From Trochalopteron elliotii (taxonomy: Eukaryota > Chordata > Aves > Passeriformes > Leiothrichidae): a DNA stretch of 64,000 nucleotides. Below, piece by piece: positions 48,659 to 61,500 of this stretch. Under the pieces are notes generated by a model that saw only the letters and a list, made by a program, of their open reading frames with translations, ran no database searches and had not been told where the DNA came from. A program made the position numbers and the translations under genes. Within the stretch, counting starts at the first letter, position 1; every line of letters begins with the position of its first letter. The DNA lies in assembly GCA_024734555.1 (NCBI GenBank), contig JANPWX010000060.1, positions 3,447,571-3,511,570 on the forward strand, read 5' to 3'.

Positions 48659-51320
48659 AGATGGCTGCTGGTATGAATTCTTTTCATCTGGGTTATTTAA
48701 ATGTGAGGATCTCTAGCATGAAGGGCAAACCACCAGGAGCAGTGCTGTGAGGCTCTGCTTTTAAGCCCATATATGACTTACTGACTGGGGATTCACTAAA
48801 TGTTTACGTGCATCTGAGAAACCTGAAGTTGTAACAGAGAAGAAACAAAGAGTTCAGTGTCACACATTATTCATGGTTCTTCAGAAACAAAATTTCACAG
48901 AAAAACATGGCTTCAGTCCATCCAATAAAACTATGTAATCTGAGGTATTCTATAAGGGGAAAAAGACTTTTCATTCAACAGAAATTACTTTAATTTTGCA
49001 GTCAGTTTTAAACATAACATTTCCAGCCTTGATATTGATCACAGTGAAAACTACAGATCTTAATTGAAGGGTTTTAGAATTGCCTTGTGCATACAGAAAA
49101 GGTTGTAACTTGACCACTTAAAACATTTGCCTCACTGGAAACACAACCAAGGACCTTCTTTTCAGGGAATGTCAGGAACGATCTGAACTTACAGGATTAT
49201 GTTTCTGAGGATGGGAAACAGAGCACGTTCCTAACTGACTTGTGAGAAAAGGGGGGAGATTAGAGATAGATCTAAGGGGGAAGGAAAATTGGCTTTAGTT
49301 CTGCAGGTGAGGCCAAAGAGAGGAATAAAAAAAATACTTTATCAATATTTTTTTTTACCAGAGAAGGGACCTATTTCTTTCCATTAAATGAAAGTGATAA
49401 CAAACTGACTCATGGAAGGTGTTTGGCCAATCATATTCACATTGAGCAACCACAAAGAGCCTGAGATATGTGGGGAAATTAAAAGGCAACAATCCCAGTC
49501 CCACTCAACACACACACACTTGCCTGAGTCTCTTTCAGCTGTTCCACAGTTTCACCCTGTGTAGTCAGTGCCCATACTCAGCCACACCAGCACCAGGGCA
49601 AGAAAGAATGGGAGGTGAAACACTCTTCTGGGAGTTGAAAAAAGTCTTGGTGGTTGCACGTGCCTCATCCTCTAGATCAGACTAAATATCCTTCACTATC
49701 CTATTCTATGCTGCTACCTCAAGTGACATGTGACACAACTGTAAAGAACAAGGAAACATGACTCCAGGAGTGGGAGGTGAGAGCATTTTAGTTTTCTTTT
49801 CAGCCCCTTGATTTCAGTTTCTATTCCAACGACTTTTATCATAAAAGAAAGTCTCTGCCAAAAGTCACTTCTGGTAGAAGAATTTCAACCATTCATGAGC
49901 ATCCAATAGAGCAAATCCTATACAATTCCTTCCTGTTCTTCCAAGCCACAAGAATTAATTTTTTATGATTTTGGTAGGATTGCATTTATACAGTGAGGAA
50001 TTTGGGTTTTTTACCCTATCATATTATCACGTAGCTCTTCTCTATAATCCAGCCATGCCAGATACAGAATGCTCTTCATGTCTTATACAGCAGCAATTGA
50101 CAGGAATATGAATCTTTCTTTACTGGAAACTAACTTGGGAATTAATTTTATCACAACTTTCCTTCACACAGACACAATGCAAAGTAGGAGCAAACAACAC
50201 CACATCAATGGCCCTCTGCATTCAGAAACTGAAAGACTTGATAACAATTTTCACAAATCTAAATTACCTGCAAATAAGAATGACTTGTCAGGAATTTGTG
50301 ATTATTCTCATTAGAGGTAAAAGTACAAGGATCAAGAGCAGAGGTCATCCCTGTGCAGCAATTAAAATGAATTGTGCATAACAAAGATTCATTCACTTTT
50401 GAGCTTGGCTGATACAAGCACATGGTGATCACTATTACAATGAACTAAACCCAAACTTAGTGATGGAAGAAGTACAGATACTGCAATAACAAATGGGAAA
50501 TCCCACAAGAGGTTGTTTGTTTACAAGAAAACTGCAGTGGAGGCAAAATGTTATATGCTCTATTATTTAAACATCAAATTTTTATTCAAACCTCACTATG
50601 CCACTGACTGCCCAATGATTTTTCCTTTATTTTTTTGTATCCACACTCTATGATTCTTTAGCGATGACAAGGGAAACATTAAATTAATGATAAATTTCAG
50701 TAATCAGATGAAATAAAAAAAAAATGTGGAGTCATTAATGTTAGTTTATTCCAAATCACTGTTTCATATTGTTTAAAGACACTTCAGAGAAATAACTAAA
50801 TTCTCAGTACTTCTCTGTGAGGAAATGAAGTCTTCAAAAAATAGGCATTAAATCATTACCTATGCTTAAAAAATACAATAAATCAACTTAATGAAACAGT
50901 AGGCATAAAGTTCTCACATATTTAGGTCCCAATCCATGCAGTATCCATTATCTTGGTGCAGCAGACTGGGTCTGCCACCAACACTGGAAATATCCTCTTG
51001 TATTTAGTGATTCAGACTGGGAGGTATTTGTTAAGTTAAACTCTACTGTTAATTTCATGCCAGAAACACATTTTCAACAATATATGGGTTCTGCCAAGAT
51101 TAAGTGTTATCAAAGATGAGAAGCAAGATTAAAGGAGACTTAGAAGAAATAGAATTTGTCCTTGAGATGGGGAAGGATTCCAGAGATGCTCTGATTTTTG
51201 ATTCACCACACTCCCATTTCCAGAGGCCAACTGCAGCCTGATCAAAGGCACACAGAGGCTCCCATGATCTCGTTCAGCCTTTTTAAGTTAGGTTCAGACA
51301 AGCACCTATTAATACACAGT

Positions 51321-51343
51321 AAAAAAAAAAAAAAAAAAAAAAA
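51321..51343 (+). repeat. A23 homopolymer
   Basis: Twenty-three uninterrupted A residues, the longest homopolymer in the window. It may be the tail of a retrocopy. The upstream sequence matches nothing I know, and no flanking target duplication is seen. Confidence 0.95.
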
Positions 51344-53574
51344 TCAGTCACATCCTTTTCAGTTAATTAGGTCATGATTATTCAACTTCACACAAGAAAA
51401 ATCTTACTGCAGCAAAGAGAGTTTTCCATTAACCTCCTCCATTCCTTCCTAGCCACGCATTCATGCTGTATGTAAATTGATTGTATTCCTCAATGTCACA
51501 AGCTATTACACACAGGAAAGCAGGCAGGATTAAAAGATGTCTGTGATTAGACTATCTAAAAGAATCATTTATAACACATCGGTCTTCACACTAGAAGGTG
51601 ACTGCCTGACAACGCATGCCTTAGGTTGGAAACGATATTATTCAATGCTTGTCCATTATACAGATTTTTTCTGATGCTTTTTCTGAGGCATCAGAGATCA
51701 ACCAGATAGAGCAGTGGTCTAATAAAACAAAACAGTTTACATTTTCTTTTAGAAATGGGGAGAAATCATTTTGCTCTTCATCCTACTACTTCAGTCAAGA
51801 AGACAACTCTCATTTCCCTTTACAGTTATATCTATAAATCCTGCTCTTAGCTCTTTGGATTCAAAATGAGAAATGCTTTCAAGCCCCAGTTTTCAAACAC
51901 TTTGTGGAGGCTAATCTGAACTTAGAAATAAACACAGGAGGTTTGTAACTGGTCACTTCCAGCAGAAGAGTAACCTTAGCAATTTTGAAAATAATGGATT
52001 ACCAGAGAACATGCTGAAAGTCTGTCTATGAATATAGTCAGAAACAAAACTTTTTGTATTACCTCATTTTTTAAGATGATTCAAAGCCCACTAAAGTCTA
52101 TAGAAAGATCCATATTGATTTTAGGAGGCTTTGAATCATGCCTAAAATTGTTCTTTCATTACACTTCCATCCAACACAGTAAAACAAATCCTACAAATCA
52201 ATATATTTCTAGAAACACAGCAGTACAAGAATGAATTATAAAAAGTTATAACACAGAGCTAACCAGGATTTGTACACATAAGCAATGAAAAAATTACTTC
52301 TTCCTGGGGTTAATTATTTTTTCACAGTTCAAAAAGGTAATCACCTTAATTACATTGGTCTTGCTAATGCTTTCTTAAGTAATTCTGACATTTAAAGGTA
52401 GGAAATTTATGTAGAGCATTTAATGCATGAAATAGTTGCAACAAAATTAAATCTACTCAACATTTTCCACTTCCTGCAAAAGACAACATTTTGCACGTAA
52501 TTTATTACATGAATAAATATTTTGTCAAAATTGGGAATAAGATGCCTTTCCCATTATCTCTGCAGAAGTTTTGCATTTCTTTATAGAACTGTTTGCAAGG
52601 AGTAATGATCTGGGCTTCAATAATATTTTGGTGGTACTTGTCATATGCCTCAGGTCAGGTTTGGATTCAGCTGCCTGGGCTGAGTTCACTCAATCTCATT
52701 GTGGACTTAAGTAGATGCACTTTCATGCACATTTTTCCTGGGAAAAAGCTGCATGTAGATACTTCTGTGACCCACAGCTTAGACACCTTTCTCTGTGTCA
52801 TATTTTTACTAGTTTTGTTTTTTCAAACATTAAAAAGTTATTTATTGAGAACAGAATACTGCCCTAATGGGGAAACAATCAAAAAAACTTAGAGATCTAA
52901 ATGCAAAACATCAGTGGGAAAGTCAAGCAGGAACCCAGACCATTTTGAAAATAGAGGCGACTTTTAATTTACAATCCTTACAATTTTTGCAAGCCATTGG
53001 GTCAAAGCAGTGCATTTCAACTACTTTACAACTGCTCAAACAGCTGTCCCTCTTGCACGACGTTTCCCATTTTAAAGCATTTCAGGTGCTTGGCTTTTCT
53101 GCCAAACTATGGCTCTGCCTATGGGACAAAAACCAAACTGAGAGATCATCCAAGAAAGAAACCATTGGCAGGAAGTTCTGATATCTTTGAACTAGTGAAA
53201 TAGTGTAGAAATGAACACTATCCAAATTGTAAGTATTATATGAAAATATGCTATAAGAAATTGTCCTCTTAAACCAAGACTCAGGACGTGTTGATTCTTT
53301 AGGTACAAGAGGTATTCTGAAGAGCAATCAAAATCATAGGACACGAAATAAAATAGCATAGAAAACAACAAGCTGAACTTGAGAGACATTAATAAAATAT
53401 CACTTCTTTAATAAACATGTCGTGCAGAGCTTTGATCATCACACTGCAGTGGCCTTTTCCTAACAGTTCCTTCATTAACATCAGAGTTATTGAGGAAGGA
53501 AGAAATAACTTTGTTTACACTGACTTTTTAACTGGTATTTGAAAAGCATTTAAGTTTCCAGTACCCCAACAGTT

Positions 53575-53860
53575 CTGCAGGAGAGCTGGAGAGGGACTTT
53601 TGACAAAGGCAGGTAGTAACAGGACAAAGGGAAATGGCTTCAAACCAAAAGAGTCAATTTCAGTTAGCTGTAAGGGAGAAAATCTTCACTACAAGGGTGG
53701 CGAGGCCCTGGCACAGCTTGTCCAGAAAGGAATGAAACAAGTGGCTGCCTCATCCCTGGAAGTGTTCAAGGCCAGGTCAGACATTGCCTGGAGCAACCTG
53801 GTCTAGTGGAAAATGTATCTGGTAATGGCAGGAGATTGGTAAAGAGTAGCTTTGAGGCCT
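53575..53860 (+). mobile_element. CR1 LINE 3' region
   Basis: A continuous match to the CR1 3' region runs from GGAGAGCTGGAGAGGGACTT to GACAAAGGCAGGTAGTAACA, GGACAAAGGGAAATGGCTTC, TCCCTGGAAGTGTTCAAGGC and GAGCAACCTGGTCTAGTGGA. It fades through GGTAATGGCAGGAGATTGG. The terminal 8-base repeats (ATTCTRTG) are missing. Sense orientation. The short open frame inside it is not a gene. Confidence 0.92.
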
Positions 53861-56800
53861 CAGTAGGCACACACATGGATTCTCAAACCCTGTCTAAACT
53901 CCACATCTAAAATTCAGAAACAATTTCCCAGAAACAGTCTCAGTATGGCAGAAGCAAAGCTCTTAACAAGAATCCACATAGTTAGCCATACATTTTGTTT
54001 AATTTACCACACAATGACCCAGCCTGGTCTTTTCCACAATGATTGTTCAAATATATTCACAATCATTACAGCTGGCACTCAGGTGAATGTTTTCTTAATT
54101 TGGTATCAATCCACATGGAAAGACAACTATAAACTATAGTTTTGGTTATCTAAAGAGTTTGTCATTCCTTAGACAAATTTTTGTACTTTACTGAGTTTGA
54201 GAACACTGTGGTAAGGAAGCTCTGAAGAGTTTATCATTTGGATAATGTTTGTTTCATTCTATTTTAGTCATCCAGAAATAAGCTCAAGTGTAACACAATG
54301 AATACCTGAGTTAATTTGATGACTATCATGATGATAATTTTTTGTATGACATTTTTGTAATGAGACACCATTATTTTAGTTGCAGATTCTTGGAGGAATA
54401 GATGGAATAAATTTCTAGGGGACTCTGCTCCTATCATGGAAGAACATTCTTATTGGGACTGTAAACACCATGGATCCCCACTTGCTGTAACACTACCCTG
54501 CTTTTGGGAGAGTCTCTTTTGAGAAGCCCCTTCTCAGATAAGCTACCAAAGAGGAAACTCCAAAGTTTTGGCACTACCAGACCAAGTCCAGCTTCAGCAA
54601 TACTGTTTCCTCTACAATTTCTGCAGTACTTCAAAATTAATTGAGAAATTCACCCTGTGGGAGCTCTGAGTGTTCAAATAGTTGAAGTGCCACTAGCCAG
54701 CACTCTCAGAAGGAATGAAATACAATGTTTAAAGCAAATAATATAGAACAGTAAAGCAAAATCTACATCCACACATATAACCAGGAAGCTCACCCCCCTC
54801 CAAGACAGCATGAAAAATCTTAACTAGCAGCAGACAACACAAGTTCATAACCATCTGCTTGGTCTTCGTTTCCAGGCCCAGCTACAAAATTCTCATGGAT
54901 ACTCCCTGATCCCATCCACATTGCAAAGCACTTCCCAGTTCTTCCTATTGATTCATTCCAAATCCTTCGCACACAAATATGCCTTACCACATCCAGTAAT
55001 GTCATTGCTCATCATGCTCCAGAAAGAAACAAACCCTCAGTTATTTCTTTATAACCCCAGGAGCAGTATTCTATAATTACAATGCATCTCAAGGATGACT
55101 TTTTGAGCAGATGTAGTGTTTTAAAGCTGGAAATTTATGGATAACAATTAATGTTGTACAAAACTGCTGCAACCAAGCTCAGCCCTTTCCTATATGCTAA
55201 GTACTCGTAGGAAAATGACAGGAGGAAGAGAGTCACATAAAATATCTTTCCAAGAATAGCCACCTTCTCTTTCCCCACACACAGCATCTTGTTATTCACT
55301 AACCACTCTCTCCTTCTGTAGGATGCAGTTTGCTAAGGATTCTATTGTTGTATCTGCTCCTGAAAAAGCCTAGAAGAAATGAGAAATATTTATTACTCCC
55401 ACAGGTGTATACAAAATAGATACATATTTATATACATATTTATTTTTTCCAAATCTGCACAAGTTCCTGTGGCTCCTTCCTGTTAAAATATTTTACTTTG
55501 CAAAATTAATAGTGAGGAAGTTTTAACATACCTCTTTCATATGAGTAAATTTAATTTCTTTACACATTTATATCCTAGTTTAAAAACTATTTCCCCTTGC
55601 ATAGCCCTGACACAAACAGTAAAGTCATTCAACTTTATAGATAAACTATGAGACTGGTATGCAGGAAATTATTCCTAAACTAGTCTATATTGGGCTTGTG
55701 TAGCACAGTCCAAAAAGCAAATTTAACTGTATATAATACTAAGGAGATAAATGTTGAGAGTAAAGAAAAAAAAAAGGAAAATAATTTAAAAATCGGAGTA
55801 AATAGCATCATTGCACATGTGTTCAAAAATTACCTCTGTAAGGATGAATTAAAAATCTGGCTGTGAAAAATGAAGAACCATAAACACAGCAATGGAGCAG
55901 GTGTTGCAAAGTTTATTAGGAAGTCTCCTAAATGCTTCCATAAAAATTCAATTGTCCATTGTATGTAAAACAACAAAATTATATTTCATGGAAAGCTGTA
56001 CTCTTGCCATTTAATTATTGGACAGTACTGCAGTCTTCTCAGAGCAGCTTTCAGACTTCAGGTTATAATGACCAGACAAGAGTGAGGAATTCCCTCTTCA
56101 GTGTATTTAAGAGATTTCACAATAGCAAAAGGAAATTAGAAAGCATGATATTTTCATGAAAAACAGTTTTCAATTACCTTTGTATCCAAATAACGTTGCG
56201 TTCATATTCACAGCATTGCAAAGTTATTACCTAGACTAAGTAAAATGAACACAGTATCAGGACTTAATTGGATATAGAAAATTGGAAAGTTCCACACCAT
56301 AGTTGCTGAATAAGTAGAAATGCATAAAAATGAAGGGCACAGTTGTTTCCTGAAAGGCAGTGCAATAACAGACAGTGCTTTTAAAGGACATGGAAGGGTC
56401 ACTGAGCTCAGGACAAGGTGAGCCCAGGGCCGTGCTCACTTGGCAATCCCACCTCAATGCAACACCATTAGCACCAGTTCACAGTGACAGTCAAGGAAAG
56501 CAGCTTTCCTTGCTAAAGCAGTGCTCCAGCAAAGGACTACTTATATGCTTTGATTGAACACAACCAGTAAAAAAAAGAGTCAAAAGATGCTCTTTACCTA
56601 AAATCAAGGTAAAGATTTAAGTATTTTTTGATTGCTGAAGTTGCTCTTTGGGTATTGACATGCATCATTTTAGACAGGTTTTAAAAAAATCATAAACCTT
56701 GTTCTGGGTGTTCTGCTTTGTATTTTAGGGCAGTTATATATGTGTACCACGCACACTGCATTCCACATTCTGCACAGAAACGGGCACAACAAAAGGAAAC

Positions 56801-57464
56801 AGGTCTGGCTCATTTGGTTACATGAGAAGATAAAAACAGAAGAGAACAGTAAGAATCAAGAATCACTTGCACAATGCATTGATGTGGGCTAAGATGTGAA
56901 CTTGGGCAAGGCTCTGTGGTTCAAAAGAACATTAAGACTTTTATACTGGCTGTGTCAAATGCCCTCCACCTTTTCATTAGAGTTACAGAAGTACTTTTGA
57001 GTTTTGAAAGTGAAACTTTATTCTACGTTACTTAGAACAAATTTTCTAGGGAAAATAGAAATGTTTGAAAAGGCTCTACTTCTGCACTGATATTTCCAGC
57101 TCCTTTTGACTCATTTTATACTGCAGAGATTTCTAGGGTGCTAATAGACTCTTCACAACCCACATAAAAATCCTCCTAATCTGAGACCCTCAGAACTGTG
57201 GGACAATCTCATTGCTGCTCACTTCCTCACTCCTCAGTAGTGCATGGGAAAAACAAAGTCCTTTTCCCTCCTGTTGAGTCCACTTGTTCCAGGTTACAGC
57301 CACCAGAGCAAGGCAAGCAGCCAGCCCACCCTTTACTGCTCATCTACAGCCCAGGAAGGGAACATGACCCAACTGGCTCTCACACATGGGGAACTTCAAT
57401 GGCATACAAACACAGCAAGAGGTCCCTGGAGTGAACATGTTGTGTACTGTTGCAGCAGCCCTCT
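53861..57464. other. unannotated non-coding stretch
   Basis: A TATA-rich tract lies near 55418-55446, an A12 run at 55765-55776 and a hairpin at 56492-56512. A GC-richer stretch at about 57180-57464 abuts the minus-strand LTR. It could be related sequence but is not recognised. No gene is seen. Confidence 0.45.
56492..56512. repeat. perfect 9-base hairpin
   Basis: CAAGGAAAG (56492-56500) pairs with CTTTCCTTG (56504-56512) around CAG. Confidence 0.9.
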
Positions 57465-57940
57465 TGTTACAGGGTAGAAATGAGCCAAGACACAGACTGC
57501 TTGTTTATCACAGCATGAAAAGGGCCCTGGTTTATTCCTCTTTACAGCTCAGCCATCCTGACTCCAAACATTCACCGACTCTGCCTGGAGCAAGCTCCTG
57601 CTGGAGGTTTCCCCTGCAGCCTCTGACTGTTGGTTATTTCCCGCTGAACTCTGACTGCAGCTTTTACCCAGCTAGACTGTGACTGCAGGTTCCAACAACG
57701 GGCTCTGACTGCAGACCCAGACTGACCTCACACCAGTGATTCTCTCTCCTCAGGATCTTTCTTCATGGTCCTCTCCTTCCCTCTTCCTCAAGGTTCCTAC
57801 TCCTTCGTCATCTTCCCCCCTTTTATCACACTTATCTTTACTGGATAAAGCTGTGACTCATCAGGGGTGATGCTGAATGGGGTAATTAACACAGCTGTTA
57901 CTTCTCAGGGGCAAGGTCCCCTGTATTCCCTTCTCCTACA
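57465..57940 (-). mobile_element. solo LTR-like segment of an endogenous retrovirus, minus strand
   Basis: Read on the minus strand, the segment starts TGTAGGAGAAGG (57940 downward). It contains a TATA-like GATAAAAG near 57820-57827 and an AATAAA (complement of 57531-57536), and ends CCCTGTAACA at 57465. The TGT...ACA ends are those of an LTR. A purine tract, AAAAGGGGGGAAGA, near 57811-57824 is followed by TG. An alternative reading therefore has a polypurine tract followed by a shorter LTR of about 345 bases starting near 57810. A CCTCT repeat (57460-57464 and 57951-57955) is the only target-duplication candidate, but it sits 10 bases past the apparent end. No retroviral gene adjoins it. Confidence 0.5.
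57621..57714. repeat. 26-28 base tandem repeat inside the LTR
   Basis: The word CTCTGACTG(CAG), or CTGTGACTGCAG in one copy, starts at 57621, 57649, 57677 and 57703. The units are therefore 28, 28 and 26 bases long. The rest of each unit is diverged. A related CTCTGCCTGGAG at 57579 may be a fifth copy. Confidence 0.85.
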
Positions 57941-58149
57941 GTATATGTGGCCTCTGTATTTATAAAGGTGTGTTTTATGAAGTGGAGGACATGAGACAGC
58001 TTTAGAAATAGATTTTCCTGATACAAAGTCTTAGTGGCAAGTTTAATAAATCTCATGGCCAGGAAATACTTTACACATCCCATGTATAAGAAACCACACT
58101 GACAGTTTTCAAAGCTAGCTACAAAATCTGGGTATCCTGTCCACATTTC
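57941..58149. other. short unannotated spacer
   Basis: AT-rich spacer between the LTR-like segment and the CR1 copy. It contains no recognised feature. Confidence 0.5.
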
Positions 58150-58550
58150 CCAGAATCACAGAATAGTGGGGTTGGGAAGGGACTTCCAGAAACCATCTTG
58201 TAAAATTCTATAGCTCAAACAGGGTCAACTGCAGCAAGTTTCTCAGTTATGTTTTGAATAAACAAAATCCACATCATCTCAGGGCAACCTGTCTCATGTT
58301 CAATCACCATTCCAGTAAAAAAGGGGATGTTTTATGTTCAGACAGAGTTTCCTCTGCTTCTTTTTGTGCCCATTGGCTCTGACCTTGTCTTTGTTGTGCA
58401 CCACTGAGCACAGTTTAGCTCCATCTTCCACACATCCTTCCATCAGATATCTGTAAAAAATTATGAGATTCCCTCCTGAGCCTTCTCTTTTCCAGGCAAA
58501 CCCATGTCAGCTATCTCAGCTGCTTCTCATATGAGAAGCTTTTTAGCCAG
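58150..58550 (-). mobile_element. CR1 LINE 3' end, minus strand
   Basis: On the plus strand it begins CAGAATCACAGAATAG, then GGGTTGGGAAGGGACTTC, which is the complement of the CR1 3' tip. It continues through CAGGGCAACCTGTCTCATGT, TTATGTTCAGACAGAGTTTC, TGTGCCCATTGGCTCTGACC, TTGTGCACCACTGAGCACAG and TGAGATTCCCTCCTGAGCC, all in CR1 order. It stops after CTCAGCTGCTTCTCATATG. About 400 bases, 5'-truncated as usual for CR1. The 3' tip is intact, unlike the copies at 8.8 and 53.6 kb. Confidence 0.95.
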
Positions 58551-61500
58551 TTGGATTTACAAAAGGATATTTGGGAAAAAAAGAAAAAAATAAAGAATCT
58601 GGTTTGGAGACCATTCATTTTGGGTAATGCGACTGAAAACATTTTGTGCTTTTCATCACAAGAACAGCTGTACAATATTTGCTGCCTCAATTCCTTCAGT
58701 GCTCCAATTAAAGATTGCATAGATCCTGGGCTGGAATGTGTGGAAATGGGAAATGCTAGGAATATAAAAGATTACCAATCCCCTTTAATTTATGCTTTCA
58801 AATGCTTAACACAGGGCTATAATTGCAATTTTAATCACATGTGTTCTGTGTGTGCATTGAATACTGAGGTCTCCAGGTGTCAACTAGCACCCAGTAAAGC
58901 TGCAGGGATTTTTTCCACTTTAATGTATTCATGTTCACATGTAAAAAAATCCATTTTAAAGGCTCTGAAAAAAAAAAGTGACAGCTTCAACTATAACTGT
59001 CAAAAAAAAAAAAAGTGGATATAAAATTCCAGCTTGCCTCTAATGGCAGGGTACTTTTTTGTTTTGCCTTCAAACATTTCAAAAACAACCTGCTCAAGGT
59101 GGGTGGCAAACTGCTATTTTATGCCCTATGGATAAGTGTCACAAGTGATGCCACCAGATTAGCTAAGCAGGGAAGAGCTGAAAGTGAATGCAAATAACAC
59201 CAGGTTTTTGAGAGTGTTTTATTCTGGATTTTGTGTCTGGTTTATGTTGTTGCTTTTAGTAGGAAGAAGACTTACTTTACACAGCAATTTTTTTTTGTTG
59301 TTTCATGAAATCTTATGTTGAATGTTTAAAACCTTCAAATACCTGAAGTGTTCTGTGCTTCTTGTTTCAATTTCAAACATATTTTGTTTTATTGTAGTGC
59401 AGTGGCAATTTTGTCACCATTATTTAAATAAAATGGAAGCAATCTCAGGGTAAAACACTTCTTTCTGGAACTAAGGGCTGCAGAGGCTGATCCTAAGCTG
59501 TTTCCAAACTGACACTTTCACACTTGCTGTGGAAACACTGAGCTGAATTCATCCATAACCTTGAAAACGTCTCAGTGAAGTTTAGGCTTAAAATACCAGC
59601 ATCCAAAATGGATACAAGTATTGTCAGGAATTAAGTTATGATTAGTTGGAGAAGGTCATTAGCATTTCACCATTAACCTCCCCCTTTCCTAAAATATACA
59701 CAACAGCCTCACATACAAATAACAAACCTGTCTTAAAGACAAGGATAGAGTCAGGATGTAAGATGCAACCCAGCCATGGCAACAAAATTTCACTGAAGAT
59801 AATGAAAGTGGAAGATTGCAAATCCATTTGGGAGATCAGAATCTCATCCAGTGTTTCCTGGTAAGTTTTATCTTACATCCCAAAATGAATAAAGAATTAA
59901 GAATTAAATCAGCAGTATAAAAACCATTTAAAATAAATCACATATTGAAAAAAATTTAATCATTAAAATGGAAAAACTATTATTTTGAGACATCAATAAT
60001 TTATCTAGCAATATTTTCCTGCAAGTATTAACCATGAATATTTAATACGTACATGTGAGCAGTTTATAAACAGAAACAAAAATGAAAATGTTTAAACTGT
60101 CCTGGATGTGCTGCTATAGAGAACCAAATTGAATCACAGCATCAAGGCAATAGTAAATTCAACAGCTAGAAGCCTACTCTTTATGAAACTGCACTCCAGC
60201 TAGTAGAGCTTGTAAGTGCATTTTTGTTCAAGTGCATAGTTGTAGCTATGCAAAATATTTTGCAGTTGTATTTTTTCAATTTAATTTCTTTTGGAAATAT
60301 TTTGAGAGCTCTCTTCTCCCCATACAAGAGGAAGAGAGAGAAATTAATAGCTCACATTTGCAATCCAAAATAAAGTGCTTCAACAAAATTCTGTTTCACA
60401 GAAGCATATCAGAGGCCTTTTTCCCATCCCAACAGGCAATGTCATTATCCATCCCGCCAGGCAGTGCCACCAGGCAGCAATAAAAGTATAACTGGATCAG
60501 CTAACCTGACATTTAGTTTAAAATCATTTGGAAGGACCTACACAAGGTGCTTCTCACACAGGGCATCTTCAGAGGAGCTGATCTCCAGCTGTGAGCTGTA
60601 TCAGAAATGATCCCACCATCTTCCTGCCTGCTCCTGGAAAACCTACACTGGAGTAAACTCAGAGCAAGTCAACTGTGATTAGCTCTATCCAGCCCATTTC
60701 ATGTCACAATAGCAGCCACACCTAGTTCTAGGTAAAATCTGCTTTCAAGCACCTCTGTTACCTGAAGCTCCATTAGCTCTGCCCACCATTGTCTCCATGA
60801 TGGTCACACTCCTCTCTTGTCTGGAAAGAACAGGACTGATCATTCCTGGTGGTTCTTTACTGGCAGCCTTGCCTATCTTAGCTCCAACTTGTAATTCTCA
60901 TGTGTTCCTCCCTTCCTTCCCCTCAAGGGAATGGAAAATCTCTACCAACCCAGTGTGAATTATTATTTACAGATAATTCTCCACTGCTGAATTTCACGAC
61001 ATTTTAATCATTAGACTATCATTAGGAACTCGAGCAAAATCTTTATCTGACTTTTATAGACCGTAACCATAGAGCTAAAGAAACAAGTTTATTTATACAA
61101 CTGCAAAGTCCTAAATTTTCTGTTCCTTTTAGCTCATGGCCAATCATTGTCAGACCTTCATTCCACAGCAATGTGGCAATGCCAGGGGACTCTCTCCAGT
61201 CAGGATCTGAGGGGTTTCCTTAACTTTACTGCTCTGACAACTGGCTCATGTGCTCACACTTCACTGGATATCAAGATGACTCCTGAAGTGCTGTCAGCAG
61301 AGAAGCCAGTGCCAAAAATCATTTGGCCCATAAAACCTCTCTCAGTCACCAGGAGCAGGAAGGAAGCAGTTTGCAGAGGATGGCTTCCCAAGAGATAAAG
61401 TGAGAGTTATCTATGTCATTACCTCTACATTCCTCTTCCTGAGTGGAGTGGAGGATTATGCACTCCTTGAAACACAGCTGCAAACACCACAGGTTAGGAA

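Larger units (their letters stand above)
48293..53574. other. unannotated non-coding stretch
   Basis: Contains a forkhead-word hairpin at 48637-48658, a CA repeat at 49507-49518 and an A23 tract at 51321-51343. Overlapping open frames at 52593-53203 have no recognisable product. No other repeat is identified. Confidence 0.45.

Noticed and set aside
53600..53806. 68-codon open frame
   Set aside because: It lies wholly within the CR1 3' region.
57198..57682. Three overlapping plus-strand frames of 77 to 98 codons
   Set aside because: They run through the GC-richer flank and into the minus-strand LTR. The frames overlap and none has splice or domain support.
58551..59024. 157-codon plus-strand open frame
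   Set aside because: It is built around several A-runs read as lysine tracts, starts just after a CR1 copy, and shows no domain.
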